Both the position numbers and the translations under genes were made by a program. The notes below the pieces were generated by a model. The model made no database searches and was not told where the DNA came from. It saw only the letters and a list, made by a program, of their open reading frames with translations. A stretch of DNA of 46,806 nt, taken from positions 1-46,806 of the forward strand of contig SHZJ01000028.1 of NCBI GenBank assembly GCA_009692365.1. Direction: 5' to 3'. Each line of letters begins with the position of its first letter. Position 1 is the stretch's first letter. Positions 25,806-34,237 of this stretch are shown piece after piece. Origin of the DNA: Gammaproteobacteria bacterium. Its GTDB lineage: Bacteria > Pseudomonadota > Gammaproteobacteria > Ga0077536.

Positions 25806-26594
25806 TTAGTTAAATTCGGCCACGAGCCGACCCAGCCCACCCACCGCGAGTTCCATCCGGTCGCCGGGCACGATGGGAATGAGGGGCACCAACGAGCCCG
25901 ACAAAATCACGTCGCCCGCTTTTAAGCCCACGCCGTAGGCGCCCAGGGTATTGGCCAGCCACGTCACGCAGTTCACCGGCGAACCCAGCGCTGCCGCGCC
26001 GGCACCGGTGGCGACCAATTCGCCGTTCTTCCACACCACCATGCCGCAGGTCACCAGATCTACCGTGCGGGGGTCCACCAGATGGTCGGAAATCATGAAC
26101 AAGCCGCAGGACGCGTTGTCGGCCACGGTGTCTTGGATTTTGATTTTCCAATCGCGCACGCGGGAATCGACGATTTCAAAACTCACCGCCACGCCGGCGG
26201 TGGCGCGCAGCACGTCCACATTGGTCACCCCCGGACCCTGGAGGTCGGCTTTCAGCACGAAGGCAATTTCGCCTTCGGCGCGGGGCGCTATGAGTTCACG
26301 CGCGATGGGAATGGCTTGGCCCGGCGCGCAACGCATGCGGTCGGTGAGAAAGCCGAAGTCCGGTTGGCCGACGTTGAGCATCTCCTGCACGGCGCGGCTG
26401 GTCACGCCAATTTTCTTCCCGATGACGCGCTCACCGGCGGCCACGCGGCGGGCGAGCAGGCCGAGGGAAATTTGGTAGGCCTCATCGATAGTGAGGTCGG
26501 GGTCGCGCTCGGTCAGGGGTGCGACCGGGCGCCGGTCACGCAGCGCGCGGTAGAGTTCTTCGCTGTAGGCTTCGATGCGGGGGGTCTGGTTCAT
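25806..26594 (-). CDS. dmpE: 2-oxopent-4-enoate hydratase
   Basis: A 262-residue hydratase adding water to 2-hydroxypenta-2,4-dienoate to form 4-hydroxy-2-oxovalerate. [20 protein letters not shown] (about 59-78), [14 protein letters not shown] and [20 protein letters not shown] are family motifs, with the conserved Glu and Asp metal ligands. It starts 4 bp after the dmpC stop and ends 13 bp before dmpF, giving the order C-E-F-G-H. Classical dmp has D between C and E; here D is absent. Confidence 0.95.
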   Translation of the reverse strand: MNQTPRIEAYSEELYRALRDRRPVAPLTERDPDLTIDEAYQISLGLLARRVAAGERVIGKKIGVTSRAVQEMLNVGQPDFGFLTDRMRCAPGQAIPIARELIAPRAEGEIAFVLKADLQGPGVTNVDVLRATAGVAVSFEIVDSRVRDWKIKIQDTVADNASCGLFMISDHLVDPRTVDLVTCGMVVWKNGELVATGAGAAALGSPVNCVTWLANTLGAYGVGLKAGDVILSGSLVPLIPIVPGDRMELAVGGLGRLVAEFN

Positions 26595-26598
26595 GGGC

Positions 26599-28086
26599 TC
26601 AATACCTGATGCAGATGTTGCGCAGTTCTGTGTAGAACTCCAGAGAATGCACGCCGCCTTCGCGGCCGATGCCCGAATGCTTCATGCCACCAAAAGGCGT
26701 GCGCAAATCGCGCAGAAACCAACTGTTGACCCAGCAGATACCGACTTCCAGCTGCGCCGCCACGCGGTGGGCGCGGGCTAGGTCGCGCGTAAAAATCACC
26801 CCCGTCAGACCGTAGGCCGTGTCGTTGGCCACGGCAATGGCTTCGGCTTCGGTATCAAAGGGCGAGATATGGCAGCAAGGACCAAAAATTTCTTCACGGT
26901 TGGTGCGGGCAGATGGCGGCAGACCGGTCCAGATGGTGGGTTGGATCCACGCCCCGCCGGCCAGCGCCGCCGGCAGGTCTGGAATGCCACCACCCGTGAC
27001 CACCGTGGCGCCTTCGGCCACGGCGAGTTGGTAGTAGCCCAGCACTTTCTCGCGATGTAATTGGCTGATGAGCGGCCCCAGCGTGACGCCGGGTTCATCC
27101 GGCGGGCCGATTTTTAATTGCTCGGTGGCCACCTTCATGCGCGCGACAAATTCCGCGAACAGCGGGCGCTCGACGTAAATGCGCTCGGTGCCCAAGCACA
27201 CCTGCCCGCAATTGATAAACGTGCTGCGGATGATGGTGGGGATGGCGTCGTCGAGATTAGCGTCGGCAAAAATTAGGGCGGGGTTTTTACCGCCCAGTTC
27301 AAAGGACACCGAGCGCAGGCCTTGCGCGGCGGCGCGCATGATGACCTCGCCCGTGCCGCTTTCGCCGGTAAAGGTAATGCCGTCCACGTCCGGGTGTTCG
27401 GTGAGGTAGGCCCCCGCCGAATCTGGCCCAAAGCCATTCACCACGTTATAGACCCCCGGCGGCACGCCGGCGGCGTTCATCACCTCACCCAAGAGCGCGG
27501 CCGTGAGGGGGGTTTCTTCCGAGGGCTTCACGATGACGGTATTGCCGCACGCCAAAGCCGGGCCAACTTTCCAGGTCATCAGCAGCAGCGGTAAATTCCA
27601 CGGACAGACCACGGCAATCACGCCACGGGGCACCCGCAGCGCGTAGTTCAGCGCGGTGGCACCATCCGGGGTGTCCATGGTGAAAGCTTCGGTGGGCACG
27701 TTCTTCACCAGATCGGCGAAGACCCGAAAATTCGCCGCGCCGCGCGGAATGTCGACATGCCGGCAGCTCTCGCGTGGTTTGCCCGTATCCAGACATTCGG
27801 CGTCGACAAATTCATCGAAGCGCTGTTGGATGCCATCGGCCACCCGATGCAGGATCGCCAGGCGCTCGGCCTGTGGCAGGCGGCCCCACGGCCCTTTGAG
27901 GGCAGCGCGTGCGGCCTTGACGGCCGCCTCGACGTCGGCCCGGCCGGCTTCGTGGATCACCGCCACCTGCGCGCCGTCCACGGGGCTCACGCCCGCGAAC
28001 GTGCGGCCTTCGCGGGAGGGCTCAAAACGCCCGTTGATGAAATTTAAGACTTCGCGGTAGCCAGTCCGCGGCGCGGTCTCCGACAT
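26599..28086 (-). CDS. dmpC: 2-hydroxymuconic semialdehyde dehydrogenase
   Basis: A 495-residue aldehyde dehydrogenase of the XylG/DmpC branch, oxidising 2-hydroxymuconic semialdehyde to the dicarboxylate (4-oxalocrotonate enol). Active-site residues: Asn165 in PWNLP, Lys188 in VKPSE, Glu263 in FELGGKNP and Cys297 in CGQVCLGT. The C-terminus ends ELRNICIRY, the usual ending of this branch. I chose the ATG at 28086 (MSETAPRTGYR); an in-frame ATG at 28134 adds 16 unlikely residues. It appears to be the first gene of the phenol operon; 185 bp separate it from the upstream intradiol dioxygenase. Confidence 0.95.
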   Translation of the reverse strand: MSETAPRTGYREVLNFINGRFEPSREGRTFAGVSPVDGAQVAVIHEAGRADVEAAVKAARAALKGPWGRLPQAERLAILHRVADGIQQRFDEFVDAECLDTGKPRESCRHVDIPRGAANFRVFADLVKNVPTEAFTMDTPDGATALNYALRVPRGVIAVVCPWNLPLLLMTWKVGPALACGNTVIVKPSEETPLTAALLGEVMNAAGVPPGVYNVVNGFGPDSAGAYLTEHPDVDGITFTGESGTGEVIMRAAAQGLRSVSFELGGKNPALIFADANLDDAIPTIIRSTFINCGQVCLGTERIYVERPLFAEFVARMKVATEQLKIGPPDEPGVTLGPLISQLHREKVLGYYQLAVAEGATVVTGGGIPDLPAALAGGAWIQPTIWTGLPPSARTNREEIFGPCCHISPFDTEAEAIAVANDTAYGLTGVIFTRDLARAHRVAAQLEVGICWVNSWFLRDLRTPFGGMKHSGIGREGGVHSLEFYTELRNICIRY

Positions 28087-28271
28087 GGTGGATGCTCTCC
28101 CCGGTGAGGCAATCGAAGGCGATGGTCGGGGCAAGCCCCAACCCGCGGCCAGCGTCGTCGCGCGGTGCGCGGCGGGCCGGCTTTTTTGTTGGATGTTAGC
28201 AGCATGTGCAAGCCCGAACGAGCGCCGTTGCGGTGATGCGCGGCGCCGGTGGGTGCCCCTCGGCAGCGGCG

Positions 28272-29132
28272 CTACGCCGGGCGCAAGCGCAGGTCGTAAT
28301 CCACCGTACAGAAGGGTCGCTCGAGGCGACGACCATCGGGCGCGAGCCCCGGCGCATGCGGCTGGAAGGAGGCGATCAAGCCAGCACTCACCCCGAACAC
28401 CGCGTCGGCGTGCAGATGCGGACTGTCGGCGGCAAAAATTTGGGTGGTGACGGTTTCCGCGCCCGGCGCGCTGGCAATGAAATGCAGATGCCCCGGGCGC
28501 ATCGATGCACGGCCCAGCGCGCGCAGCATCTCGCCCACGGGTCCATCGGTGGGCACGGGATAGTCGGCGGGTTTAATCGACCAAAACGCGTAGCGGCCAT
28601 CGGCGCCGGCGCGCACCCGGCCGCGGGCCGCGGGCACCAGCGGGCCGGGTCGCTGCACGTCGTACCAGCCCTCGCCATCGCTAGACCAGATATCGAGCGC
28701 CGCGCCCGCCAGCGGCCGGCCGGCGGTGTCGCTCACCAAGCCGCGATACAGCGTGGGGGTGCCTGCCACCCCCACGGCGAGGTCGCTGCCCGAGGGGTAT
28801 TCGGCCATGGCGGGCACATAAAACGGCCCGAGCACCGAGGACTCCAGCGAGCCTTCCACCACCGGATGATTCACCGCAATCACCAGCGAGGAGAGCCCTA
28901 GCGTATCCGATAGCAGAATGAACTCCTGCCGGGTCTCGGTGCAGTTTTGGCCGGTGCGGGTGAGGAAATCGATGGCGGCCAGCCACTCGGCTTCGCTGAG
29001 CGCCACCTCGCGGGTGAAATCGTGTAGGTGGCGAACCAGCGCCGTCATGATCTCGCGAAAACGTGGCGTGACCTCCGGCGTCATGCGCGACAAGACGGCG
29101 GCGGTAAGGGTGTTGACGTTGAGGTCGCTCAT
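28272..29132 (-). CDS. Intradiol ring-cleavage dioxygenase (catechol/hydroxyquinol 1,2-dioxygenase family)
   Basis: A 286-residue Fe(III) intradiol dioxygenase. The N-terminal dimerisation domain (about 20-100) includes FREIMTALVRHLHDF and the usual TGQNCTETRQEF segment. The iron ligands are Tyr157 (GWYDVQ), Tyr191 (YPVPTDGPVG), His215 and His217 (RPGHLHF). That domain plan and YPVPTDGPVGEML fit hydroxyquinol or catechol 1,2-dioxygenase rather than protocatechuate 3,4-dioxygenase. I start at the ATG at 29132 (MSDLNVN), preceded by AAGGAG. It offers an ortho route alongside the meta operon, but no muconate or maleylacetate enzymes are in the window. Substrate undecided. Confidence 0.9.
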   Translation of the reverse strand: MSDLNVNTLTAAVLSRMTPEVTPRFREIMTALVRHLHDFTREVALSEAEWLAAIDFLTRTGQNCTETRQEFILLSDTLGLSSLVIAVNHPVVEGSLESSVLGPFYVPAMAEYPSGSDLAVGVAGTPTLYRGLVSDTAGRPLAGAALDIWSSDGEGWYDVQRPGPLVPAARGRVRAGADGRYAFWSIKPADYPVPTDGPVGEMLRALGRASMRPGHLHFIASAPGAETVTTQIFAADSPHLHADAVFGVSAGLIASFQPHAPGLAPDGRRLERPFCTVDYDLRLRPA

Positions 29133-29353
29133 GTAGGACTCCTTGGCTGTGCGCCGTTGGGGAGGCGGGTTCTGGTAGCGGCCGCTAGGCGCCGCGCCGG
29201 TAACACCCGGCCAGCACGCCGGGGCCGCGCCTGACACCCAGAGTTAGGGCGTGCGCTGGCGCACCTTAGCACCGGCTGGGCTCGCGGCTAAAGCTCGCCG
29301 TGGTGATTTTTTTGCCGGCTGAAATGTGCTGCAGGTGCACCACTGGGCCCGGA

Positions 29354-30502
29354 CTAGTCGGCGGGCGCAACCGGCGAGCGTGCAGCGCCGGCGCCCGGCG
29401 TGCGCGGGATCACCAACAGCCCCGCCACCGCGACAGCGCTCATGAAGGCGGCAAAGCCGCTGTGGGGCCACCAAATCATCACCAAGCCCATGAGTGCGGG
29501 ACTCAGCGCGGCCCCCACCGCGTAGGCGAACACCAGAGCGGCGGTGGCCCCCACCAGTGCCACGCCGGAATAGGCGCGGCCAACCTCGACCATCGTCAGG
29601 GTGTAGATACCGGCGCCCGCCGCCCCCCACAGGAAAGCCGCCGCCCACAGCAACACGGAGGCCTGCTGGTCAACTAACAGCAGCAGGGCGGCGCTTAAGG
29701 CCACCCAGGCGCAAAACCACAAAAGGCGTTGCACCGGATAGCGGTCGGCCAGCCAGCCCAAGGGAAACTGGGCCACCACGCCGCCTACTCCCAGCACCGC
29801 CACCAACGCCGCGGCGGCACGACCGGAGTATCCATCCGCCAGGGCCGCGACCGGCAGGAAGGTCGCCGGACCGCTTTCGAGCGTGCCGCCGATGAGCGCC
29901 GCGAGCAGCAGCACCGGGCGCTCGCGCTGCAGCCGCCGAAAGGCGCCCGCGGCGGCCTCCTCAGGCGGTACAGGCAAGTCGACCAGGCCGACGAGACACA
30001 ACAGTCCCGTGAGCAACAACGCCGCCGCGCACACCAACGGCGCCGCGCCCGCAGTGCCGGTCAACGTGAGCAGGAGCGGTCCCAAGACGAAGCAAGCACC
30101 CACCATCGTTTGGAACGCACCGATCACCGCGCCCCGGCGCGCGGCGGGTGCGGCACCGGCCACGTAGGCCTCAGCCGTGACCCAGCGCAAGCCGCCAAAC
30201 ACGCCCATCACCGTCACCGCGAACAACCACGCCAGTGAGTGCTCGGTGAACCCCAGCACGGCCACCCCGAGCAAGGGCGAAAACCCGGACAGGATGTAGA
30301 TCCAGCGCAGTCCAAAACGCCGGGTGCAGCGAGCGGCAAAGGGCGTCACGGCGAAAATGGCGACATACAGTGCCGCGCCAAAAACCCCGATCAGCCAGGT
30401 CGACTCGCCGCGCTCGGCCAGGCGCACGGTCAGCACCGGCATGAGCATCAAGACGCCGGTGAGTTCGCAGAAAGTTGAACCAAAAATCTTGAACAAGGTC
30501 AT
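29354..30502 (-). CDS. Major facilitator superfamily transporter
   Basis: A 382-residue membrane protein with about 12 hydrophobic segments and MFS landmarks: FAARCTRRFGLRWIY between helices 2 and 3 and GWLADRYPVQRLLWF in the second half, matching the RxxGRR-type loops. No signal peptide. It lies 221 bp upstream of the intradiol dioxygenase on the same strand, so uptake of an aromatic acid or export of an intermediate is plausible but unproven. It resembles the YcaD/YfcJ-like MFS group more than the aromatic-acid (AAHS) group, since the typical AAHS motif is not evident. Confidence 0.87.
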   Translation of the reverse strand: MTLFKIFGSTFCELTGVLMLMPVLTVRLAERGESTWLIGVFGAALYVAIFAVTPFAARCTRRFGLRWIYILSGFSPLLGVAVLGFTEHSLAWLFAVTVMGVFGGLRWVTAEAYVAGAAPAARRGAVIGAFQTMVGACFVLGPLLLTLTGTAGAAPLVCAAALLLTGLLCLVGLVDLPVPPEEAAAGAFRRLQRERPVLLLAALIGGTLESGPATFLPVAALADGYSGRAAAALVAVLGVGGVVAQFPLGWLADRYPVQRLLWFCAWVALSAALLLLVDQQASVLLWAAAFLWGAAGAGIYTLTMVEVGRAYSGVALVGATAALVFAYAVGAALSPALMGLVMIWWPHSGFAAFMSAVAVAGLLVIPRTPGAGAARSPVAPAD

Positions 30503-30627
30503 TGCATCGTCACTTAATAAACGGGTTGAATGGCGTTACAGTGGGCCGGCTGAAGTAGGTCAGTTGGCGCACGCGCCCAGATCCGCCCCCGTGCCGCCTT
30601 GCCCGCAGCACCCCAAAGGAGAACTCC

Positions 30628-30921
30628 ATGGACATTCTAAAAAAATCCCTCGCCGTTATGCTGCTGGCAGCCCCACTGCTGACCCTCGCCGCCGAGCCAC
30701 CGCCACCCGGGCAGCCCCGGGAACTCACTACCCCCCGCGATGGACACCGCGACGGGGGCAAACATTGCGACATGAAAGGCCACGGCCCCCAAGGCGCCGA
30801 TCGCCGCGTGATGATCCCCAAACTACCGGCGGGCAACGAAAAGCAGCAGCTCCTGATGCAGGCTGAAATTCAGCAAAAAGTCGCCGAAATCGTCACCAAG
30901 TACCTCCAGCAGCTGCCTTGA
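30628..30921 (+). CDS. Small exported protein of unknown function
   Basis: A 97-residue protein with a clear signal peptide (ILKKSLAVMLLAAPLLTLAA, cleavage after about residue 22) and a strong ribosome site (AAAGGAG) before the ATG. The mature part is Pro/Gly/His-rich with HRDGGKHCDMKGHG, then a helical charged tail QAEIQQKVAEIVTKYLQQLP. The His/Cys/Met cluster could bind a metal, which is speculation. It is divergent from the MFS gene and convergent with the broken antiporter. No family recognised. Confidence 0.7.
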   Translation: MDILKKSLAVMLLAAPLLTLAAEPPPPGQPRELTTPRDGHRDGGKHCDMKGHGPQGADRRVMIPKLPAGNEKQQLLMQAEIQQKVAEIVTKYLQQLP

Positions 30922-30954
30922 GACCGGCCGGTAGTCTAGTCTAACGGCCGGTCT
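30921..30954 (+). terminator. Inverted repeat between convergent genes
   Basis: AGACCGGCCG (30921-30930) and its perfect complement CGGCCGGTCT (30945-30954) can form a 10-bp GC-rich hairpin with a 14-nt loop. It starts at the stop codon of the small exported gene and overlaps the end of the broken antiporter. There is no run of T on either side, so it is a hairpin terminator candidate at best. Confidence 0.4.
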
Positions 30955-32715
30955 TGCCGACGCTCGTCGGCGACCAGCAATGCCTGCGGTTCCGCGCCGC
31001 TGGCGGCGGGCGTTTGCACCTGAGCGGCAACCTCTTGGTAGCGCGTGTGACCCGCCGCCATCTCACGCTCCTCGCGGGCTTGGAAGGTCAGCACCGCCCG
31101 TTTGGCCTCCCGCAACGACCGCCCCAAACCCACCAGTAACTGCTCGGTGAGCAGCACGCTGGACTGATAGGTCGCGCGCTCGATGTGAGTGACGCCGAGG
31201 TCCATCAGCCGAAAAACATGCTGGCGGTCGCGCGCGCTCGCAAAAATTTGCACCGCGGGAAAATACTGGCGCAGCATCTGGGTCATCAGCACGGAGGCAG
31301 CTGGGTCATCGAGCGCCACCACGAATAGCGCGCGTGTTAGACACCCCCGCCGCCTGCAGCAACGCGAGGCTCGTGGCGTCGCCGGCATAGGCCTCATCGC
31401 TCACGGCCGATCTTAAGGCAATTTTCGTGGGGTCAAGCTCCAGGGTGGGGTAGGGAATTTTTAGCGCCGGCAGGATCCGGCCGGTGATCTGGCCAAACCG
31501 CCCAAAGCCCGCAATCACCACCTGCTGCTCAGGATGCGCTGGGAGTAGCGCCAGTTCGGCCGCCTGCGTGAGCCGGCTGGCGAGGGCATAGACCAGGGGC
31601 GTGAGCACCATGGATAGGGTGACCACCAGCATGATGAGGTCGGCCTCGCGCGGCATCAGCAGTTCGTTTTTGTGCATCGCGCCAACCAAAAGAAAGGCAC
31701 ACTCGCCAGCCTGCGACAACGCGGCGGCAAACTTCAGCGCGGTGTGATGCGGCAGCCGAAAACCCCGCGCAACCCCATATACCACGAGCATCTTGACGCC
31801 CGTCAGCGTCAGCGCGCCACCGACCACCCACCACGGCAGCCGGACCAGAAGCTCCAGATTGGCCGACATCCCCACCGCGATGAAAAATAAGCCCAGCAGC
31901 AAACCCTCAAACGGCGCGAGGCTGGCTTCCAGCTCATGGCGAGAGTCGGAATCGGCCAGCAGCACGCCGGCCAAGAAAGCGCCCAAGGTGATGGACAAAC
32001 CCAAAGCTTCCATGAGCCGCGAAGTGGCCACGACGACCAGCAGCGCCGTGGCGGTAAAAAGTTCCGGCACCCCCGTGTTCGTCACGAACGAAAACAACGG
32101 CCGCAGCACCACCCGGCTAAGCCCAAACAAACCACCCACCACGAGCAGCAGTTTAGCGAGGGTCATCAGCAGGGTTAAGCTCCGCCGGCGCGATGGGCGT
32201 CGCCAGCAACGACACCAACGCGCTCAGGGGGAAGACGGCAATATCCTGAAATAGCAAAACGGCAAAGCTAGCCCGCCCGTGGGGCCGGGCTAGCTCGTGG
32301 CTCTCCACCATGAGTTGCAGCACGAAAGCGGTGGAGGACATCGCCAACCCGCCACCGACCAGCCCCGCCACCGACCAGCCCCGCCACCGGCAGGCTCAGC
32401 CCGCCGGCCAACCCCAGGCCCGTCAACAGCGGGCTGGACTAGCTGCGCGCTGCCCATGCCAAAGATGGCCCGCCGCAGCGCCCACAGGCGATTGGGTTGC
32501 AGCTCTAGCCCAATGCGGAATAACCGCAAGACCACACCAAAATGCGCACGCTGGTGAGCCGCCGCCAGATCATGGATCAGCCGCAAACCAAAGGGCCCAA
32601 TAGCAATGCCTGCGAACAAATAGCCGAGCACGGCGGCGCAGCCCAAGCGTTTCATCAGCGCGACGCAGAACACCGCTGACGCCAAATAAACAGCCATATC
32701 GTGGGGCTTGTTCAC
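30936..32715 (-). pseudogene. KefB/KefC-like (CPA2) cation:proton antiporter, multiply frameshifted
   Basis: Reading the minus strand from 32715 gives the antiporter N-terminus (VLGYLFAGIAIGPFGL and FGVVLRLFRIGLEL). The family pattern then jumps frame near 32440 and again in a 16-bp tandem duplication (about 32349-32380) before continuing as GGGLAMSSTAFVLQLMVESH and FAVLLFQDIAVFPLSALVS. It shifts near 32160 into FLAGVLLADSDSRHELEASL and ALSQAGECAFLLVG, then an RCK/TrkA-N domain (VVIAGFGRFGQITGRIL), and shifts once more near 31326 in the RCK domain. Intact it would be about 590 residues and act as a K+/H+ exchanger. At least four frame breaks make a functional product very unlikely, unless some are sequencing errors. 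Confidence 0.88.
32349..32380. repeat. 16-bp tandem duplication inside the antiporter remnant
   Basis: CCACCGACCAGCCCCG occurs twice in a row and its first six bases start a third copy. The unit is 16 bp, so one extra copy shifts the reading frame by one. Removing one copy restores an antiporter-like reading (VAGLVGGGLAMSS) across this point. It looks like a slippage event that helped disable the gene. Confidence 0.85.
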
Positions 32716-32738
32716 CTAGTCAATGCCACTAGAGGTAG

Positions 32739-32748
32739 GAGTCTAAAC
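32739..32748 (+). repeat. Left end of the degraded insertion element
   Basis: GAGTCTAAAC here matches, in inverted orientation, GTTCAGACTC at 34139-34148 (9 of 10 positions). The two flank the broken transposase gene, so they are probably the element's terminal inverted repeats. No clear target-site duplication is seen. Confidence 0.5.
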
Positions 32749-32815
32749 GCCCGTTTTTGCTGTGCGAATTGGCTATCAAAACTGACGGGGGTTGGGGCTG
32801 TTCTGGCGGCACGCG

Positions 32816-34062
32816 TCAAGCAGCCTTGCGGGATCGTGGGTTGATGGAAAGAAATAGTTTCTGCCGTGCCCGGTTCATCCGTTCGGCGGCGGCGGTATCC
32901 GACAGCGCCGTTGCGGTACTGCGCAAAGTATCGAGGGTGACGCCCGGCCGCAGGCAGGTGGCCACCTCCGAGAGGCTGGCGAGTTTCTCGACAGGCGTCG
33001 TGACTCGGTCGCGCGGGTAGCGCTTGCGCGTCGTGCCCTGCTGGTCCGTGATGTCCTCGGCAAACCGGCAGGGGCGATGAAAATTGTGGTTCGAATTGAG
33101 GTGCTCGGGGCACCAAGTGTTCACCTCGACCGCAAAGCGCTGCGGGATATGGCTGTCGCCCAGCTGCTTGCGGATGACCCCGCCGTTCTTGGTTGCCGCC
33201 AGGCCGTTGTGGTTGCACTGGCGTGACCGCGACTTGGTGGATTCGGCGGCCAGTTTGTGGAGCATTTTGGCCACCTTGTGTTTGATGTATTCCGACCCGT
33301 TGTGGGCATGGAAGCCCAGAATGCCGAACGGCAAGCCCGCCAGCAGCGCCTCGATGACCGGCCGCAAATAGGCTTTGCTGATCTTCTCGCAGGTGGCGAC
33401 CCGTTTTCATTGCGTGACGCAATCGACCGCGTTGAGGTGATAAACGCCCTTGAGACCATCCTGATCGCCCTGCTGGACGCTGTCGATGCGGATACCACCA
33501 GGACGTCCATCCGGGGCTGGCGCCCGGCGCTCGCCAATCCTGACGCCCGTCGGTCGCGTCTTGGTGAACACGCGACGGCGCTCGATGTAACCCTGCCATT
33601 TGCGCAGCTTGTACAGGTGGCCCACCGAGATTGTTGCCAATTTCTCCTAACGCACATCGCCGAACACTGACCACGCCCGTGCCATCAGGTGCTGAGTTGC
33701 GGGCACCCGATAAGCTGCCATGCAGACTGTCTGTCGCGGCCAGTACAACGATGTCCGCATCCGTGTATTTGCGCACCAGACCGTGCTGTGGCGTGCGATG
33801 GACTTTGACAAGTTTCGTGCTAGATGCCCAGCGCTTGACGGTCCGCGTGAGTCGCTGCCGCGAGTAGTCCGTCGGGCGCGCTAGATAGCGCAGCACCCAT
33901 CCCTTTGCGGGTTTCTTCAGCCTTGTAACCAAACCGATTCAGCACCGCTGCGATCTGCCCGTAACGCTCGTCGCCCCGGCCAAACAGTGAGAATTCGACC
34001 GCTACCGTGCCCGCAAGGGACGCCCGGACACGCTCCAACGGCGTGAGCTTCGCTTCGTTCAT
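32816..34062 (-). pseudogene. DDE integrase/transposase of an insertion element, broken
   Basis: The remnant reads from 34062 (MNEAKLTPLERVRASLAG) through FGRGDERYGQIAAVLNRFGY. It shifts frame near 33910 into KPAKGWVLRYLARPTDYSRQ and VRKYTDADIVVLAATDSLHG, then shifts again near 33690. A stop near 33655 (after FGDVR) and a TGA at 33407 (after DCVTQ) interrupt it. The rve-type catalytic core follows: GVYHLNAVDCVTQ, FGILGFHAHNGSEYIKHKV, LAATKNGGVIRKQLGDSHIP and NFHRPCRF. In the catalytic core the usual FHxDNGSEY is FHAHNGSEY, so one catalytic Asp is also lost. This is an old, inactive copy of an integrase-core transposase common in proteobacteria. It sits 24 bp from the antiporter remnant. Confidence 0.88.
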
Positions 34063-34103
34063 GTCGATCACCATGCCTCGAATGATCGATCCCTTTAGCA
34101 GCT

Positions 34104-34150
34104 TTCAGACTCATCCCTCCTTGGCATCACGCTCCACTGTTCAGACTCAT
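34104..34150 (-). repeat. Right end of the degraded element, with an 11-bp direct repeat
   Basis: TTCAGACTCAT occurs at 34104-34114 and at 34140-34150, 36 bp apart. The outer copy pairs with the left-end sequence at 32739. Repeated terminal motifs would fit a transposase-binding end. The start codon of the following monooxygenase gene is less than 100 bp away. Confidence 0.5.
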
Positions 34151-34237
34151 ATCATTTTGCCAAAGACTCCCGGTGTACGTTGGGAGTCGCAGTCTCTTAC
34201 ACTGGGTAGCATAAGATGTCTGGAGAAAATTGCCGCA

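Noticed and set aside
28141..28200. A plus-strand rho-independent terminator (GC-rich stem then CTTTTTTG)
   Set aside because: No plus-strand gene lies upstream for it to serve, and the stem pairing is poor; the run is A-rich in the direction of the operon.
28087..28271. A sigma-54 promoter for the phenol operon, as expected for DmpR-type control
   Set aside because: No GG-N10-GC site of good quality was seen, and no DmpR-like gene is in the window.
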